Source: Brevibacillus sp. DP1.3A (GTDB taxonomy: Bacteria > Bacillota > Bacilli > Brevibacillales > Brevibacillaceae). From it: a stretch of DNA of 64,000 nt. Of this stretch, positions 42,537 to 50,274 are shown in pieces (position 1 is the first letter of the stretch; each line of letters opens with the position of its first letter). The stretch is from the NCBI RefSeq assembly GCF_013284245.2, contig NZ_CP085876.1, positions 6,142,501-6,206,500 on the forward strand, in the 5' to 3' direction. The notes beneath the pieces are model-generated. The model had not been told where the DNA came from. It saw nothing but the letters and a program-made list of their open reading frames with translations, and ran no database searches. A program made the translations under genes and the position numbers.

Positions 42537-43392
42537 TTAAGCAGCCAGTCCTCGGAATTCAACCGGCGACTGGTTGTTTAGTTTCGTTTGAATACGAATT
42601 GAGTTATAGTAGGTAATATAATCTCGAATGGTTTGTACAACGATTGCCGTCGTTGTACTTGTAAGGCCTTCGAGATAGAACGTTTCTGACTTTAGCGTGG
42701 AATGAAACGATTCGATTGGGGCATTATCAGCGGGCATTATCAGCGGGCATTCCCTTGCGGGACATGCTCATGGTAATGCCTTTTCCTTTAACTGCTTCTT
42801 GGTAAGCTTGAGACGTGTATACGCTACCCTGATCACTATGTAGCATCATTCCTGGTCGATTAGGAAGTTGATTCAATGTATCTAAGACAAACGAAGTGTC
42901 TTGTTTATCTGCTATGGAGTAAGCAACAATCTCCCCGTTGTATAAATCTAAGATGCTTGATAAGTACAACATTTTCCCACCAAACGGCAAATATGTAATA
43001 TCCGTCACTAACTTTTGCAACGGAGCTTCGGCATGAAATTGACGTTGTAGTAGATGCTCAGCTGATTGTGAAGGTTGTCCCGTTGGTTTACGTTTCTTGA
43101 TGCGTACTCGACATTGCAGTTGTTCCGCTTGCATAATCCTCTGCACACGCTTGTGATTAATTAGCTGTTCATTCCGAAGGAGTGCCGTGATCTTTCGATA
43201 GCCATAGCGGAATTTATGTAGGGAACATAGCTCCCGAATCTTTTCAATTATGAGATCCTTCGGTTTCGTTTTAAACACCGACTTCCATCGATAATAGGTG
43301 GATCGGGCAATACCCAACCAAGCGCAAGCTTGAGTAATAGTTACTTCTCCTCTGATGGAGTCCATCCATTTGACCACGCTTTTAGGTGACAC
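42537..43392 (-). pseudogene. IS3-family transposase OrfB, frameshifted
   Basis: The frame with VTDITYLPFGGKMLYLSSIL and MLHSDQGSVYTS ends early after KGMPADN. The remainder (PADNAPIESFHSTLKSETFYLE, with the third acidic residue) continues in another frame. The cause is a tandem duplication of 13 bp (GCATTATCAGCGG at 42721-42733 and 42734-42746). Confidence 0.9.
42721..42746. repeat. 13-bp tandem duplication causing the OrfB frameshift
   Basis: Two perfect copies of GCATTATCAGCGG are adjacent. The duplicated codons read PADNA twice in shifted frames. Confidence 0.9.
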
Positions 43393-43694
43393 CTCCTTTC
43401 CAACTCCTTGTACTTTTTTAACACGTCCAGTTGTTGTTTCAAAAATCGATTTTCTGCTTTCACTTTCTCAAGCTCTGAAGTGTACTCAGGGCCTTTGCCA
43501 AAGCTATATTGTTTGCCAACAGGTTGTTCTAGTCGATGAAGTTCACCCTCTCGATACCACTTCATCCAGACCTTTAACTGAGTCACATTGCGGATTCCGA
43601 GTCTCTCCATAACCTCCTTCACTGGAACACCTGCCAACCTCATTTGAATCGCCTGCTTCTTAACTTCTACTGGGTAACTCACTCTAGTTGTCAA
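43341..43694 (-). CDS. IS3-family transposase OrfA
   Basis: The 117-aa product from TTG 43694 (after GGAGGTG) has an HTH (EVKKQAIQMRLAGVPVKEVMERLGI) and a leucine-zipper-like coil (LEKVKAENRFLKQQLDVLKKY). The A AAA AAG heptamer (43413-43419) would allow -1 frameshifting into OrfB, which is broken. Confidence 0.88.
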   Translation of the reverse strand: MTTRVSYPVEVKKQAIQMRLAGVPVKEVMERLGIRNVTQLKVWMKWYREGELHRLEQPVGKQYSFGKGPEYTSELEKVKAENRFLKQQLDVLKKYKELERRCHLKAWSNGWTPSEEK

Positions 43695-43820
43695 TGCAAA
43701 AACACCTCCAAGATTGTCCCCATATCTTACGACATGGTTTAGTTCTCTTGAAGGTGTTTTGATTTGTCTCACTTTAAGGGGTCAGTCCCCACATGTGCTC
43801 GGGAGGGCTTTTCTTTTCTA

Positions 43821-44594
43821 TTAACCAAATCGTCCGCTAATATATGCTTCGGTTTTTTCGTTCTCAGGTGAAGTGAAGATTTTCCCTGTCTCATCCATCT
43901 CGATCAGCTCACCCATCAGGAAGAAGGCAGTTTTCTCAGAAATTCGCGCTGCCTGATGAAGGTTATGGGTAACGATCACGATCGTATACTCATCTTTTAG
44001 CTGCATGACCAGCTCTTCGATTTTCATGGTAGAAATCGGATCGAGAGCGGAAGCCGGTTCGTCCAAAAGCAAAATGGTCGGCTGCATTGCGAGGGCACGC
44101 GCGATACAAAGCCTTTGCTGCTGTCCACCAGAAAGGGAGAGCGCTGAGTCGCGAAGACGATCTTTTACCTCGTCCCAAAGCGCTGCTTTTCGCAAGCTCG
44201 ACTCAACCAATTCATCCAAATCACGTCTATTGGTCATTCCGTGGAAACGCGGTGCAAATGCGATGTTTTCATAGATCGATTTAAAAAATGGATTCGCTCG
44301 TTGGAACACCATTCCTACCACTTGGCGCAGACTCTCGATGTTTACTTGCGAGCTGTTAATGTCGATACCATCTACAATAATGGAACCCTCTACACGACAA
44401 GAAGGAACCAGATCATTCATCCGGTTCAAGCTCCGTAAAAGCGTCGATTTCCCGCATCCGGACGGACCGATAAAGGCCGTCACGGAGTTGCGTTCAATAT
44501 CCATTGATATATTTTTTACGGCGTGCTTCTCTCCGTAGTATACATTCACGTTATTCGTCTGAATGATCGTTTCTTGCATGGTCAGTACGGACAT
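43821..44594 (-). CDS. pstB: Phosphate ABC transporter ATPase PstB (operon paralogue)
   Basis: The 257-aa product from ATG 44594 (after AGGTGG) has Walker A IGPSGCGKST, GMVFQRANPFFKSIYENI, LSGGQQQRLCIARA and LLLDEPASALDP. It is the last gene of pstS-C-A-B. It is clearly related to, but distinct from, the pstB at 39.4 kb; paired pstB genes (pstBA/pstBB) are known in B. subtilis. Confidence 0.95.
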   Translation of the reverse strand: MSVLTMQETIIQTNNVNVYYGEKHAVKNISMDIERNSVTAFIGPSGCGKSTLLRSLNRMNDLVPSCRVEGSIIVDGIDINSSQVNIESLRQVVGMVFQRANPFFKSIYENIAFAPRFHGMTNRRDLDELVESSLRKAALWDEVKDRLRDSALSLSGGQQQRLCIARALAMQPTILLLDEPASALDPISTMKIEELVMQLKDEYTIVIVTHNLHQAARISEKTAFFLMGELIEMDETGKIFTSPENEKTEAYISGRFG

Positions 44595-44613
44595 GGCTGC
44601 CACCTACCTCTTC

Positions 44614-45504
44614 TTAGTTTGATCCTGACGTCATCTTTTTGTAAACCCAATTCCCGAACCAACGAGCGGAAAGGTTAAAGAGCAAGACGGCAATAATCAG
44701 AACAGCAGATGCGCCATCTGCGACATCACGCGCATCCGGTGTCAGCCCCTCGCTGTTTACCTTCCAAATATGCACGGCCAATGTCTCGGCAGGACGGAAC
44801 GGGTTCAACGGTGAGGTCGTACTATTCAATGAGAAGTCGGTGAAATCCAGATTCGGTGAAGACATCCCCGCTGTAAACAGCAAGGCAGCCGCTTCCCCAA
44901 ATACACGGCCAGATGCCAGAATGGCACCTGTAAGGATACCTGGGAGTGCTGCTGGAAGGATGACAGACACGATGGTACGCCATTTGGTAATACCAAGCGC
45001 GAGACTCGCTTCCTTTTGACTACGTGGTACGTTGCGCAGTGCATCCTCTGTTACACGAACCAAGAGTGGCAGGTTAAATACCGTCAGCGCAAGTGCTCCA
45101 CCAAACAGGGTATAACCCCAGCCAGTCATATTTACGAATACGAGCAATCCAAACAAACCAACTACGATAGACGGAAGAGAAGACAATACTTCTATACTCA
45201 TGCGGATAAACTGTGTAATCTTGTTATCCGGCGCATATTCAGCCATATAAATGCCTGCTCCGATCCCGAGCGGCAACGCGATCAGCATGGTCAGGACCAG
45301 CAAGTACAACGAGTTGAAAAGCTGTGGTCCAATCCCGCCACCCGCATTGACAATATCCGGTGGAGAGGTCAAAAAGTCGAGATTCAGCTTATGCCAGCCT
45401 TGTGAGAGAATGAAGCCCAATAGTCCCACCAAGGTACCGATAATCAGTACGGCAATCAGTGTCAAAACAACAGTAGCAGCGCGGTCCATCAGTCTCGCTT
45501 TCAT
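44614..45504 (-). CDS. pstA: Phosphate ABC transporter permease PstA
   Basis: The 296-aa product has about six membrane helices and the ABC permease EAA-type loop (EDALRNVPRSQKEASLALGITKWRTI). The ATG directly follows the pstC stop, and AGGTTGG serves as ribosome site. Confidence 0.95.
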   Translation of the reverse strand: MKARLMDRAATVVLTLIAVLIIGTLVGLLGFILSQGWHKLNLDFLTSPPDIVNAGGGIGPQLFNSLYLLVLTMLIALPLGIGAGIYMAEYAPDNKITQFIRMSIEVLSSLPSIVVGLFGLLVFVNMTGWGYTLFGGALALTVFNLPLLVRVTEDALRNVPRSQKEASLALGITKWRTIVSVILPAALPGILTGAILASGRVFGEAAALLFTAGMSSPNLDFTDFSLNSTTSPLNPFRPAETLAVHIWKVNSEGLTPDARDVADGASAVLIIAVLLFNLSARWFGNWVYKKMTSGSN

Positions 45505-46452
45505 CTATTTCGCCAACCTCTTTCTGCCCAACAGGCGCAAAATCACGATAAAGATGAAAGACATCGCCAAGAGCAGCAAAGCCATTGACCAGAGAGCGTT
45601 GTTATACGGAGTTCCTTGAATCGTATTCCCCATGTTCAATGTAATACCGCTAGTGAGCGTACTGATCGGTTCGAGCAAACCGCCTGGCAGCTTCGTTGTG
45701 TTACCGATAACCATTTGCACAGCCAAAGCTTCTCCAAAAGCACGAGACATTCCCAAAACAATGGCCGTCAAACAGCCAGGAAGCGCGGAATGCAACACGA
45801 CATTCCAAATGGTTTGCCAGCGAGTAGCACCCAACGCGAGCGAAGCGTTGCGCAAGTCTTGCGGAACAGCCTCAATGGCATCTGCTGCCACACTCGTAAT
45901 GGTAGGCAAAATCATCAGGGCAAGAACAAGTCCCCCTGCCAATAAGCTGAAGCCAAGAACATCAAATTGTTCGCGAATAAATGGAACAAGCAAAGTTAGT
46001 CCAACATAACCGTAAACGACCGATGGGATACCAACCAACAGCTCGATTACCGGCTTCAATACTTTTTTCCCGAAGCCCGGAAAGATCTCTGTCATAAAAA
46101 TAGCGGCGCCGATTCCGAGTGGTGCGGCAATCAAAGCAGCCAGTGCCGTTACGAAAAACGAACCAAGAATAAAAGGCAGGACACCATACGCGGATGGTTC
46201 ACCTTCTGGGTCCCATTTGTCATGGGTTAAAAATTCTTTGAAGCTTACTCCATCGACGAAGAACGTCGACAACCCTTTTGAAGCAATAAAATAGGTGATC
46301 GATAAAACAACAATAACGAGCAAACCCGCACAAATCATCGCAATGGTTTTGCCAGTAATATTCTCTGTCTTTTGACGCTTGTTCGTTGTCAGCATTTTTT
46401 GCGCAATCATCGATTTACGCTCTGTATTTACCCCTTCAGTACGATGGCTCAT
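45505..46452 (-). CDS. pstC: Phosphate ABC transporter permease PstC
   Basis: The 315-aa product from ATG 46452 (after CCAGGAGG) has six helices and the loop DAIEAVPQDLRNASLALGATRWQTI. An upstream in-frame extension of 13 codons lies over the ribosome site and is rejected. Confidence 0.94.
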   Translation of the reverse strand: MSHRTEGVNTERKSMIAQKMLTTNKRQKTENITGKTIAMICAGLLVIVVLSITYFIASKGLSTFFVDGVSFKEFLTHDKWDPEGEPSAYGVLPFILGSFFVTALAALIAAPLGIGAAIFMTEIFPGFGKKVLKPVIELLVGIPSVVYGYVGLTLLVPFIREQFDVLGFSLLAGGLVLALMILPTITSVAADAIEAVPQDLRNASLALGATRWQTIWNVVLHSALPGCLTAIVLGMSRAFGEALAVQMVIGNTTKLPGGLLEPISTLTSGITLNMGNTIQGTPYNNALWSMALLLLAMSFIFIVILRLLGRKRLAK

Positions 46453-46541
46453 GTTCTCCCTCCTGGAAAGAAAACGACTGTACGCAAGCAAAATGAGGGG
46501 AAGGCCCCCCTACCCCTCTATTTTGCTGTTGATGATAACGC

Positions 46542-47471
46542 TTATTTTTGTGTTACTTTGCCTTCTGCATCACGTTCCACTTTCATATCTGTGATTGGCA
46601 GGAAGCCCAATTCTGTTACAGTTTTCTTCTGTACTTCGTCAGTCAGGATGAAGTCGAGGAACGCTTTTGCATCGCCAGTTGCTTCACCTTTGGTGTACAT
46701 ATGCTCGTACGCCCATACTGGATATTTGTTCGATGTAATGTTTTCTGCATTTGCTTCCACGCCATCCAATTTCAGAGCTTTTACAGAGTCATTGAAGTAG
46801 GACAGTGCCAAGTAACCAATTGCACCTGGTGTTTCAGCAATGATTTTGCGAACAGTACCGGAGGAATCCTCTGTGATACCTTCTGCTTCTTCTTTACCAT
46901 CCAACGCGAATTTGCTGAATGTCGCGCGAGTTCCGGAAGATTTCGGACGGTTAACCAGCGTGATCTTCATGTCTTCACCGCCAACGTCTTTCCAGTTGGT
47001 GATTTTACCAGTGAAGATGTCGATCAATTGTTGCTTAGTCAAGTTGTCTACTTTTACTTGCGGGCTTACTGCTGCTGCCATACCGACAACCGCTACTTTA
47101 TGGTCTACCAGTTCGTTTGCTGGAATGCCTTTTTTCTCTTCTGCGAAAATATCGGAGTTACCGATCGTTGCTGCACCGCTTGCTACTTGGCTCAAGCCCG
47201 TGCCGCTTCCTCCGCCTTGTACTTGGATTTGTGCGCCTGCATTTTTTGCCATAAAGTCTTTGGCCGCTTGCTCGACCAGAGGCTGTAAAGCGGTTGAACC
47301 CACTGCTGTTACAGGTTCACCGGAAGTTTTTGTTGTCGAACCAGAGTTGCTTTGCTCCTGAGCTGGTTTTTGCGCTGGTGCTGGTGTCTGTGCTGTGTTG
47401 CCACTTCCACACCCCGCGAGTAATGCCCCTACACATGTCAGCGCAATAAACATTTTGCTGAGTTTTTTCAT
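46542..47471 (-). CDS. pstS: Phosphate-binding lipoprotein PstS
   Basis: The 309-aa product has signal peptide and lipobox GALLAGC (Cys at 21). Phosphate-site motifs are AVGSTALQPLVEQAAKDF, QGGGSGTGLSQVASG and RPKSSGTRATFSKFAL. It is the first gene of pstSCAB. The start follows AAGGAGG. Confidence 0.95.
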   Translation of the reverse strand: MKKLSKMFIALTCVGALLAGCGSGNTAQTPAPAQKPAQEQSNSGSTTKTSGEPVTAVGSTALQPLVEQAAKDFMAKNAGAQIQVQGGGSGTGLSQVASGAATIGNSDIFAEEKKGIPANELVDHKVAVVGMAAAVSPQVKVDNLTKQQLIDIFTGKITNWKDVGGEDMKITLVNRPKSSGTRATFSKFALDGKEEAEGITEDSSGTVRKIIAETPGAIGYLALSYFNDSVKALKLDGVEANAENITSNKYPVWAYEHMYTKGEATGDAKAFLDFILTDEVQKKTVTELGFLPITDMKVERDAEGKVTQK

Positions 47472-47528
47472 TGGATGAAAATCCTCCTTAAAAGGTTCGG
47501 TTTGTTTTTTTCTCTCTTACAAGTACAA

Positions 47529-47582
47529 ACTATACAGCGGGAATGTTGTCGTATTATGTTGTGAATGTAAAGCTTTCTTAAA
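47529..47582 (-). promoter_or_regulatory. Candidate PhoP-controlled promoter of pstS
   Basis: The -10 is TATAGT (47529-47534) with no consensus -35. Three PhoP-like hexamers with exact 11-nt period lie upstream: TTTAAG (47577), TTTACA (47566) and AACATA. They are centred near -40 to -60, the position expected of PhoP boxes. Confidence 0.6.
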
Positions 47583-47656
47583 GATCCCGGGATTCCTGTT
47601 GTAAAACGACGCAAACATGGGAATACTGTCCCTATTCTTTTGGTGGGGGTGTCCAT

Positions 47657-47857
47657 GTGGAACGGCTAGCTTTGCTTTTTGTGATCATTGGTGCCCTGAA
47701 CTGGGGATTAATCGGGTTATTTCAATTTGATTTAGTCGCAAGCTTGTTTGGTGGAGCGGAGTCTATCGTAAGTCGAATCGTGTATACGATAGTAGGCTTG
47801 TTTGGGGTATATGCCATCAAGTTTCTATTCACGGATCGCGAAGAAACGCCAACATAA
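47657..47857 (+). CDS. DUF378-type small membrane protein
   Basis: The 66-aa product starts at GTG 47657, after GGTGGGGG. Two helices have the family pattern IIGALNWGLIGLFQFDLVASLFGG and IVYTIVGLFGVYAI. It resembles B. subtilis YuzA. Function unknown. Confidence 0.85.
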   Translation: MERLALLFVIIGALNWGLIGLFQFDLVASLFGGAESIVSRIVYTIVGLFGVYAIKFLFTDREETPT

Positions 47858-48093
47858 AAAATGATGTCCGGCTGTTGGGGTGAGGAGGAAACAGGAGAAA
47901 ACGCTCAGCTTCTTGTCCCACCCGCTGAGGGATTCACTGCCCGCCTCCATGCAAAAAGCGAAACCGCGTCCAAAGTAGTTCTTTCAGGATGTTTTTCAGA
48001 GGTGGACGCTTAAGAGCGTGTTTCGCTTTTTGCATTCCGTCTCGGTCGGTTGGTCATAGCCCTGTCAAATAGACAGTGAAAAAGAGTAAATTT

Positions 48094-48948
48094 TTATGCG
48101 GCAATCGCTTCTCGGTATTCTACAGGGGAGAGATTGCCGAGCTTTTTCTGGAAACGATCTTGGTTATAGTAGTTGATATATTCCGTTACCATTCTCCGAG
48201 CTTTCGTTTCATTTGCTGGTCTTTCAAGGTAGAGTTTCTCTGTTTTTAAATGGGAAAAGAAGGACTCGATGCAGGCGTTATCGTAACAATTCCCTCTTCT
48301 TGAATGACTTCCAATAAGCTCTTTATCATCAAGTAGATTCTTGTACGTTTTCGTTGTGTATTGATATCCTTGATCGGAATGAAGAATAGCACCTTTCGCG
48401 TTTACATGTTCTACTGTACGAAGAACAAGTTGTAAATCGTTGTTAGAAGACATCTCCCAGGCCACAACTTCGTTGTTGCACAAATCTAAAATGACCGATA
48501 AGTATACAAATTGATGTCCAATTCGAATAAAGGTAATGTCCGTTACTAATTTCTTCAATATCGTTTCTGCTGCAAACTCACGATTGAGAACATTTTGAAA
48601 AACAACTGATGGCTTACGCCCCGCAAAGGGGCGCTTCTTCCGAATAACGGAGCGAATTTCTAGTTCCCGCATGAGTCTACGCACTTTTTTGTGATTCATT
48701 GTAAATCCCTCTTTGTGTAGAGCTGTACGCATCCGTTTATAGCCGAAATGTGGACGAAGTCGATGAATGGCAAGAATATGTTCCTTCAGGTCGGTATCTC
48801 GTTCAACACGATGAGTAGCACGGGGCTTCAAGATCGTCTTCCACTTGTAGTAACCTGCTCGCGATACTTCCGCAATCTTACATAGCATCGTGACGGAATA
48901 GGTATGACTCATTTTTTCAATGGTACGAAACCGGGCTTGCTTATCCAA
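48094..48948 (-). CDS. IS3-family transposase OrfB
   Basis: The 284-codon frame has FGYKRMRTALHKEGFTMNHKK and an rve core (LVTDITFIRIGHQFVYLSVIL, ILHSDQGYQYTT, CYDNACIESFFSHLKTEKLY). It is probably made by -1 frameshifting from OrfA at A AAA AAG (48978-48984), since the frame is open to that site. Confidence 0.92.
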   Translation of the reverse strand: MDKQARFRTIEKMSHTYSVTMLCKIAEVSRAGYYKWKTILKPRATHRVERDTDLKEHILAIHRLRPHFGYKRMRTALHKEGFTMNHKKVRRLMRELEIRSVIRKKRPFAGRKPSVVFQNVLNREFAAETILKKLVTDITFIRIGHQFVYLSVILDLCNNEVVAWEMSSNNDLQLVLRTVEHVNAKGAILHSDQGYQYTTKTYKNLLDDKELIGSHSRRGNCYDNACIESFFSHLKTEKLYLERPANETKARRMVTEYINYYNQDRFQKKLGNLSPVEYREAIAA

Positions 48949-49247
48949 CTTCCCTCCCCGTGTAGATTCGGATTGAGCTTTTTTAGATATTCTAAATGAG
49001 CTTTCAAGTAGGCGTTTTCCTCTTCAAGATTGCTAAACTTCTTCCTCCCCCAGCTCCCCCGATAATCCTCAAACGACTCTCCGTTTTGATGTCTACGAAC
49101 CCAGACGATGATTTGGGCATCGCCCTTAATCCCTAATCTTTCTCGAATTTTCGCATAGGTTAACCGCTCTTCAAGTCGTAGTCGAACAGCTTCTTTCTTG
49201 ATCTCATCGCTATAACGCACAAAGACTTGTCCTTTTTTGGGTGGCAT
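48909..49247 (-). CDS. IS3-family transposase OrfA
   Basis: The 112-aa product has an HTH (YSDEIKKEAVRLRLEERLTYAKIRERLGI) and a coil (LEEENAYLKAHLEYLKKL) at the frameshift site. Confidence 0.9.
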   Translation of the reverse strand: MPPKKGQVFVRYSDEIKKEAVRLRLEERLTYAKIRERLGIKGDAQIIVWVRRHQNGESFEDYRGSWGRKKFSNLEEENAYLKAHLEYLKKLNPNLHGEGSWISKPGFVPLKK

Positions 49248-49442
49248 GAAAAAACCCCTCCGGTCAACAGTGTTGAGTACATGATATCATGAACTCTTTT
49301 TTTACTGTCTACCATGAGGGGATAATACCAGGTGTACCAAAGATCTTCGCTTTTTTCTCCTGTTTCCTCTACGAGCTTTCCGTGCTATTCGAGGTTTTAA
49401 AAGCCTTAAAATAAGATTGAAGAATGTAATCAGTCACGACAG

Positions 49443-49636
49443 AGAAGAATATTTCCAGACGTAGCGACTTGTGGAGTCCAACCGAGCGGAGAAGCGATTA
49501 GCGGGCAAAAGAAACGCAACGTGCCCATGCGACGAAGCGGCTACCACTTTTGCGTTTCCCCGCTAATCGCTTCGGAGCGGACAGTCTCAGCCCCCAGCAG
49601 GACGGAGCCTGGAGCCTAGTCTGGAAATATTCTTCT
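49443..49636 (+). repeat. Structured intergenic element B2
   Basis: The outer 18-bp perfect stem is AGAAGAATATTTCCAGAC (49443-49460) / complement (49619-49636). The perfect 15-bp apical stem is GAAGCGATTAGCGGG (49491-49505) / (49559-49573), with a 53-nt loop. The core GGAGCGGACAGTCT follows at 49574, identical to A2, and ACAGCCACT lies outside the 3' arm. Stem sequences differ from A2 throughout the apical stem yet pair fully. Confidence 0.8.
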
Positions 49637-49659
49637 CCCCACGACAGCCACTATACGAG

Positions 49660-49700
49660 AAAAAAAGCAGCACATCCCGATTAACAGGATGTGCCGCCTT
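49660..49700 (-). terminator. Terminator of the amidase-GerMN operon
   Basis: The stem GGCACATCCTG / CGGGATGTGCTG is followed by CTTTTTTT on the minus strand. Confidence 0.85.
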
Positions 49701-49711
49701 TATGTGATGAA

Positions 49712-50260
49712 TTAATTGTCTCGTTTCAGTGGCTCGGAGAGATCTACGTGCCCCATCAGCGTTTCTACTTTCTTGCCATCCTCCAAGAAGACAATCTCCT
49801 TTACTTCCGAGAACTGAAAGAATGTATTCTTCAACGCATCCAAAGCCATCGTCTCGCCACTTGAACCCATATTGAACTGATTCTTGCTATCTGCGTCAAT
49901 TTTCAGGGTTCCTTTATCAAGTGTGATCGAATGGTACTTGAAGTCTTTCCACAGTGGAATGTGCACGTCTGGCTTTACAGGCGTCTCCAGCAGGGCAAGT
50001 GTCTTTTTGTACTTCTCGATATCTTCTGCAAACGTGATCTCTTGCTCTTCTTTTTGCAGCTCCATCACATTATTATCTGAATAGTAAACGGTGACCATTT
50101 GCTTTTTCAGAGTCGGCTCTGTTGTCGATGGATCAGTGTTTGAACCAGATGGCTGTTCTACTGGTGTGGTTGGCTGTGGTGTTTCTGTCGCATTTTGCCC
50201 ACATCCGGCCAAAAGCAGCATCACTAACGCTGCCATCCAGATCGCTCGACTTTTTTTCAT
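49712..50260 (-). CDS. GerMN-domain lipoprotein
   Basis: The 182-aa product has lipobox MLLLAGC (Cys at 20), a Thr/Pro/Ser linker, and a single GerMN domain (MVTVYYSDNNVMELQKEEQEI; WKDFKYHSITLDKGTLKIDAD). GerMN domains occur in GerM and in cell-wall proteins linked to sporulation or germination. It lies 14 nt downstream of the amidase gene and is probably co-transcribed. Confidence 0.85.
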   Translation of the reverse strand: MKKSRAIWMAALVMLLLAGCGQNATETPQPTTPVEQPSGSNTDPSTTEPTLKKQMVTVYYSDNNVMELQKEEQEITFAEDIEKYKKTLALLETPVKPDVHIPLWKDFKYHSITLDKGTLKIDADSKNQFNMGSSGETMALDALKNTFFQFSEVKEIVFLEDGKKVETLMGHVDLSEPLKRDN

Positions 50261-50274
50261 CGTGAAAAGCCCCC

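Larger units (their letters stand above)
42490..43789 (-). mobile_element. IS3-family insertion sequence (IS-b), 1300 bp, inactivated
   Basis: The ends share GGGACTGACCCC and a further block ATCAAAACACCTT. A 4-bp target duplication CACA flanks it (42486-42489, 43790-43793). OrfA is intact, but OrfB is frameshifted by a 13-bp duplication, so it cannot move by itself. Confidence 0.85.
42468..43814. terminator. Bidirectional terminator split by an IS element
   Basis: The left arm AAAAAGCCCTCCCG (42469-42482) and right arm CGGGAGGGCTTTT (43800-43812) are complementary; with the IS removed the loop is itself partly palindromic (AGCACATGTGCT). It served the convergent chemoreceptor and pstB genes. 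Confidence 0.75.
48051..49330 (-). mobile_element. IS3-family insertion sequence (IS-c), 1280 bp
   Basis: The imperfect ends begin TGGTCATAGCCC / TGGTATTATCCC and share TAGACAGT.AAAAA blocks. A 3-bp target duplication GGT flanks it (48048-48050, 49331-49333). Both ORFs are intact. Its target is the right inner strand of structured element B1. Confidence 0.85.
47885..49369 (-). repeat. Structured intergenic element B1, split by an IS
   Basis: A perfect 17-bp outer stem (GAGGAAACAGGAGAAAA 47885-47901 / 49353-49369) and a perfect 15-bp apical stem (TGCAAAAAGCGAAAC 47950-47964 / 48020-48034) are present. GGGATTCACTG lies at 47929, 44 nt from the start (45 in A1). Removing the IS and one target copy leaves 35 nt between the right apical and outer arms (36 in A1). 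The loop holds a further GCGTCCA/TGGACGC pair. Confidence 0.75.
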
